Of a DNA stretch of 64,000 nucleotides, positions 62,666 through 64,000 are shown piece by piece. The stretch spans positions 133,207 through 197,206 of the forward strand of contig JAHHQN010000001.1 in NCBI GenBank assembly GCA_020026375.1, read 5' to 3'. The position numbers and the translations under genes were made by a program. The stretch's first letter is position 1. Every line of letters begins with the position of its first letter. The notes below the pieces were generated by a model that worked only from the letters and a program-made list of their open reading frames with translations, did no database searches and was not told where the DNA came from. The stretch is from Alistipes sp. GTDB lineage: Bacteria; Bacteroidota; Bacteroidia; Bacteroidales; Rikenellaceae.

Positions 62666-62929
62666 ATGGCCTGCTCAAAAAATCACTCGGCAATTCAGAA
62701 TATTATGGCTCAATTACCTGTTGATCAAGGAGGTGTCGGCAGACATAAATGTGCAGCCTGTGCTTATGAAAGAGAGTTCCGAGACGGACTGAACCGCAAA
62801 GAACAAATCAATCTGTCGCAAATATTAGACGAATTGGAAGAAAGTCAAGCACAACAACAAAGACACAAAAGTCCCCACGCAGCATACGCACTAGGATACC
62901 TTAACGGTGTAACTGAAAGTTATAAATGA
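62666..62929 (+). CDS. Small Cys-motif protein inside the DpnII operon, unrecognised
   Basis: 87 residues. HKCAACAYEREF (27-38) is a possible metal-binding HxCxxC; a second related segment, KSPHAAYALGYLNG, lies at about 68-81. The middle is helical and Gln/Glu-rich. Similar small proteins exist beside other restriction systems, as far as I recall. Not a typical HTH controller protein. It starts 2 nt after the nuclease stop and overlaps the dpnA-like start by 4 nt, so it is clearly part of the operon. Confidence 0.78.
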   Translation: MACSKNHSAIQNIMAQLPVDQGGVGRHKCAACAYEREFRDGLNRKEQINLSQILDELEESQAQQQRHKSPHAAYALGYLNGVTESYK

Positions 62930-63807
62930 TACATCCATTCTATAAATCGGAAGATCGCAACTTCACACTATTGAAAGGAGATTGTATCGACCTGCTATCT
63001 CTATTTGATTTCAAATTTGACATGATATTTGCAGATCCGCCATATCATTTATCAAATAACGGAATCAGTGTTCAAAGTGGAAAAGTTGTTTCTGTCAACA
63101 AAGGGACATGGGATAAATCAAGGGGATTTGAAGAAGACTATCTCTTTGACAAAAAATGGATTGCCCTATGCCGTGAAAAATTAAAAGAGAACGGAACCAT
63201 TTGGATAAGCGGCACCTATCACAATATATTTTCCATAGCCCGATGCTTGACCGAGTTAAATTTTAAGATATTGAATTGTATCACATGGGTAAAGACCAAT
63301 CCTCCTCCCAACATTTCGTGCCGATATTTTACTTATTCGGCCGAATATATTCTGTGGGCAAGAAAAAACGAAAAAGTTCCTCATCTTTTCAACTATGAAT
63401 TGATGAAGAAAATAAACGGAGGCACACAGATGAAAGATGTTTGGATGTTACCAGCCATTGCCAAATGGGAAAAATCATGCGGAAAACATCCGACACAGAA
63501 ACCACTTGGTGTTCTGTCTAGAATTATCCAAGCCTCCACTCAACCCGGAAATTGGATTCTTGATCCCTTTGCAGGAAGTAGTACAACAGGAATTGCAGCC
63601 AATTTGCTGGGCAGACGCTATCTTGGCATAGATCTCTCAGAAGAATATCTGCAAATGAGCATCAGAAGGAAACAAGAGATCGACGATCCCGATAAGGCAA
63701 GGCTGTATCTTCAAAAAACACAAGGAATACACCGTATTGTCAACGATGATGACCAGCAGGTTTTACATGATATAAGCGCAGCTTACGGAACAAAACTACC
63801 CTTTTAA
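62926..63807 (+). CDS. dpnA: DpnA-like site-specific DNA adenine methyltransferase
   Basis: The second methylase of the DpnII system. 293 residues, beta-class order: DPPY first (37-40), then the SAM motif DPFAGSSTTGIAANLLGRRY near residue 218. In Streptococcus DpnA can methylate single-stranded DNA and thus protects incoming DNA during transformation; whether that applies here is inference. Overlaps the small gene by 4 nt. Last gene of the island operon. Confidence 0.88.
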   Translation: MIHPFYKSEDRNFTLLKGDCIDLLSLFDFKFDMIFADPPYHLSNNGISVQSGKVVSVNKGTWDKSRGFEEDYLFDKKWIALCREKLKENGTIWISGTYHNIFSIARCLTELNFKILNCITWVKTNPPPNISCRYFTYSAEYILWARKNEKVPHLFNYELMKKINGGTQMKDVWMLPAIAKWEKSCGKHPTQKPLGVLSRIIQASTQPGNWILDPFAGSSTTGIAANLLGRRYLGIDLSEEYLQMSIRRKQEIDDPDKARLYLQKTQGIHRIVNDDDQQVLHDISAAYGTKLPF

Positions 63808-63829
63808 TCTTTTCGATTTCGGGTATAAA

Positions 63830-63869
63830 AAAGGGTGTAAATCTCGCAATCGCATGATTTACACCCTTT
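63830..63869 (+). terminator. Terminator of the DpnII-type operon
   Basis: A perfect 14-bp stem (63830-63843 with 63856-63869). Confidence 0.85.
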
Positions 63870-63873
63870 CTTG

Positions 63874-63895
63874 CGGAGAGAAGGGGTCTCGAACC
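63874..63895 (-). other. tRNA 3'-end remnant (tRNA-Ser-like), probable attachment site
   Basis: On the minus strand this reads as the end of a tRNA: T-loop TTCGAGA, T-stem half CCCCT, acceptor half TCTCTCC and discriminator G, the right spacing (5 + 7 + 1). The 5' half of the T-stem and all of the tRNA upstream of it are missing. Tyrosine recombinases commonly use such 3' ends as att sites. The remaining 105 bases to the window end are AT-rich with no feature. Confidence 0.6.
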
Positions 63896-64000
63896 TAAAG
63901 ATTTAAGAAATATCATAAAATCGCAAATCTCTGATAATCATATATCATTTGAAGTGCATAGTAAATCTAAATCTTTCTGAATATCTTTTGCTATTCCAAA

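Noticed and set aside
1..64000. CRISPR arrays, insertion sequences or transposases
   Set aside because: No regularly spaced direct repeats and no transposase frame were seen. The only recombinase is the XerC-like housekeeping enzyme.

Overview
The window looks like a chromosome segment of a moderately GC-rich Bacteroidales gut commensal, most likely Alistipes or another Rikenellaceae. The evidence is SusC/SusD-type glycan uptake genes, many Bacteroidota promoters (a TAnnTTTG -7 box, sometimes with TTTG about 20 nt upstream), the near absence of Shine-Dalgarno sites, and Bacteroidota-specific families (DUF4271, DUF1735, DUF4924, DUF5672, an EF-G2-like factor). The genus is inference; no 16S gene is present. 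Genus-level and family-level calls rest on remembered motifs, not on searches.

Layout. 1-6.8 kb: the 3' part of a glycan-utilisation locus (susC, susD, a GH18 endoglycosidase lipoprotein, a DUF1735/LamG lipoprotein). 6.9-15.8 kb: aminopeptidase P, a small membrane protein, an EF-G2-like factor without the catalytic His, a PiT phosphate transporter with DUF4924, and a YitT protein. 16.1-24.4 kb: rpmH (minus), murA (with Asp at the usual active-site Cys), tdk, cstA with a 230-aa partner, tRNA-Thr, a flavin reductase, xerC-hpf and a MATE pump. 24.6-31 kb: a sulfatase, tRNA-Leu, a large FAD protein, three glycosyltransferase-like genes, and a free-standing structured RNA of about 200 nt that may be 6S RNA. 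31.3-39.3 kb: a DUF3298 lipoprotein, two near-identical tRNA-Glu transcription units, an ECF sigma factor with a 48-aa follower gene, proS, an outer-membrane beta-barrel protein with a Gly/Tyr/His-rich lipoprotein, and tRNA-Ser.

39.6-47.9 kb is a ten-gene minus-strand run (lysE-like, cmk, ispH, membrane protein, S41 protease, histidine kinase, DUF4271, hemD, rnpA, yidD). 48-56 kb: DUF3467, lnt-folC, a GH109-type lipoprotein, and an ftsX-like/menG/LEA-like/SPOR operon. 56.2-60.8 kb: a Zn peptidase followed by an SGNH/MBOAT O-acetylation pair and a PAP2 phosphatase. 60.9-63.9 kb is a clearly AT-richer island holding a DpnII-type (GATC) restriction-modification system with two methylases and a small Cys-motif protein. 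It ends beside a fragment that matches the 3' end of a tRNA-Ser, as expected for an old integration site.

Functionally the GH18 locus, the Ser-type sulfatase and the GH109 lipoprotein all point to host glycan (N-glycan/mucin) foraging. The O-acetylation pair and glycosyltransferases point to surface polysaccharide building. The rest is mostly housekeeping. The strongest points for follow-up are the EF-G2-like factor, the MurA Cys-to-Asp change, the candidate 6S-like RNA, the DpnII island with its uncharacterised small protein, and the 48-aa protein behind the sigma factor.
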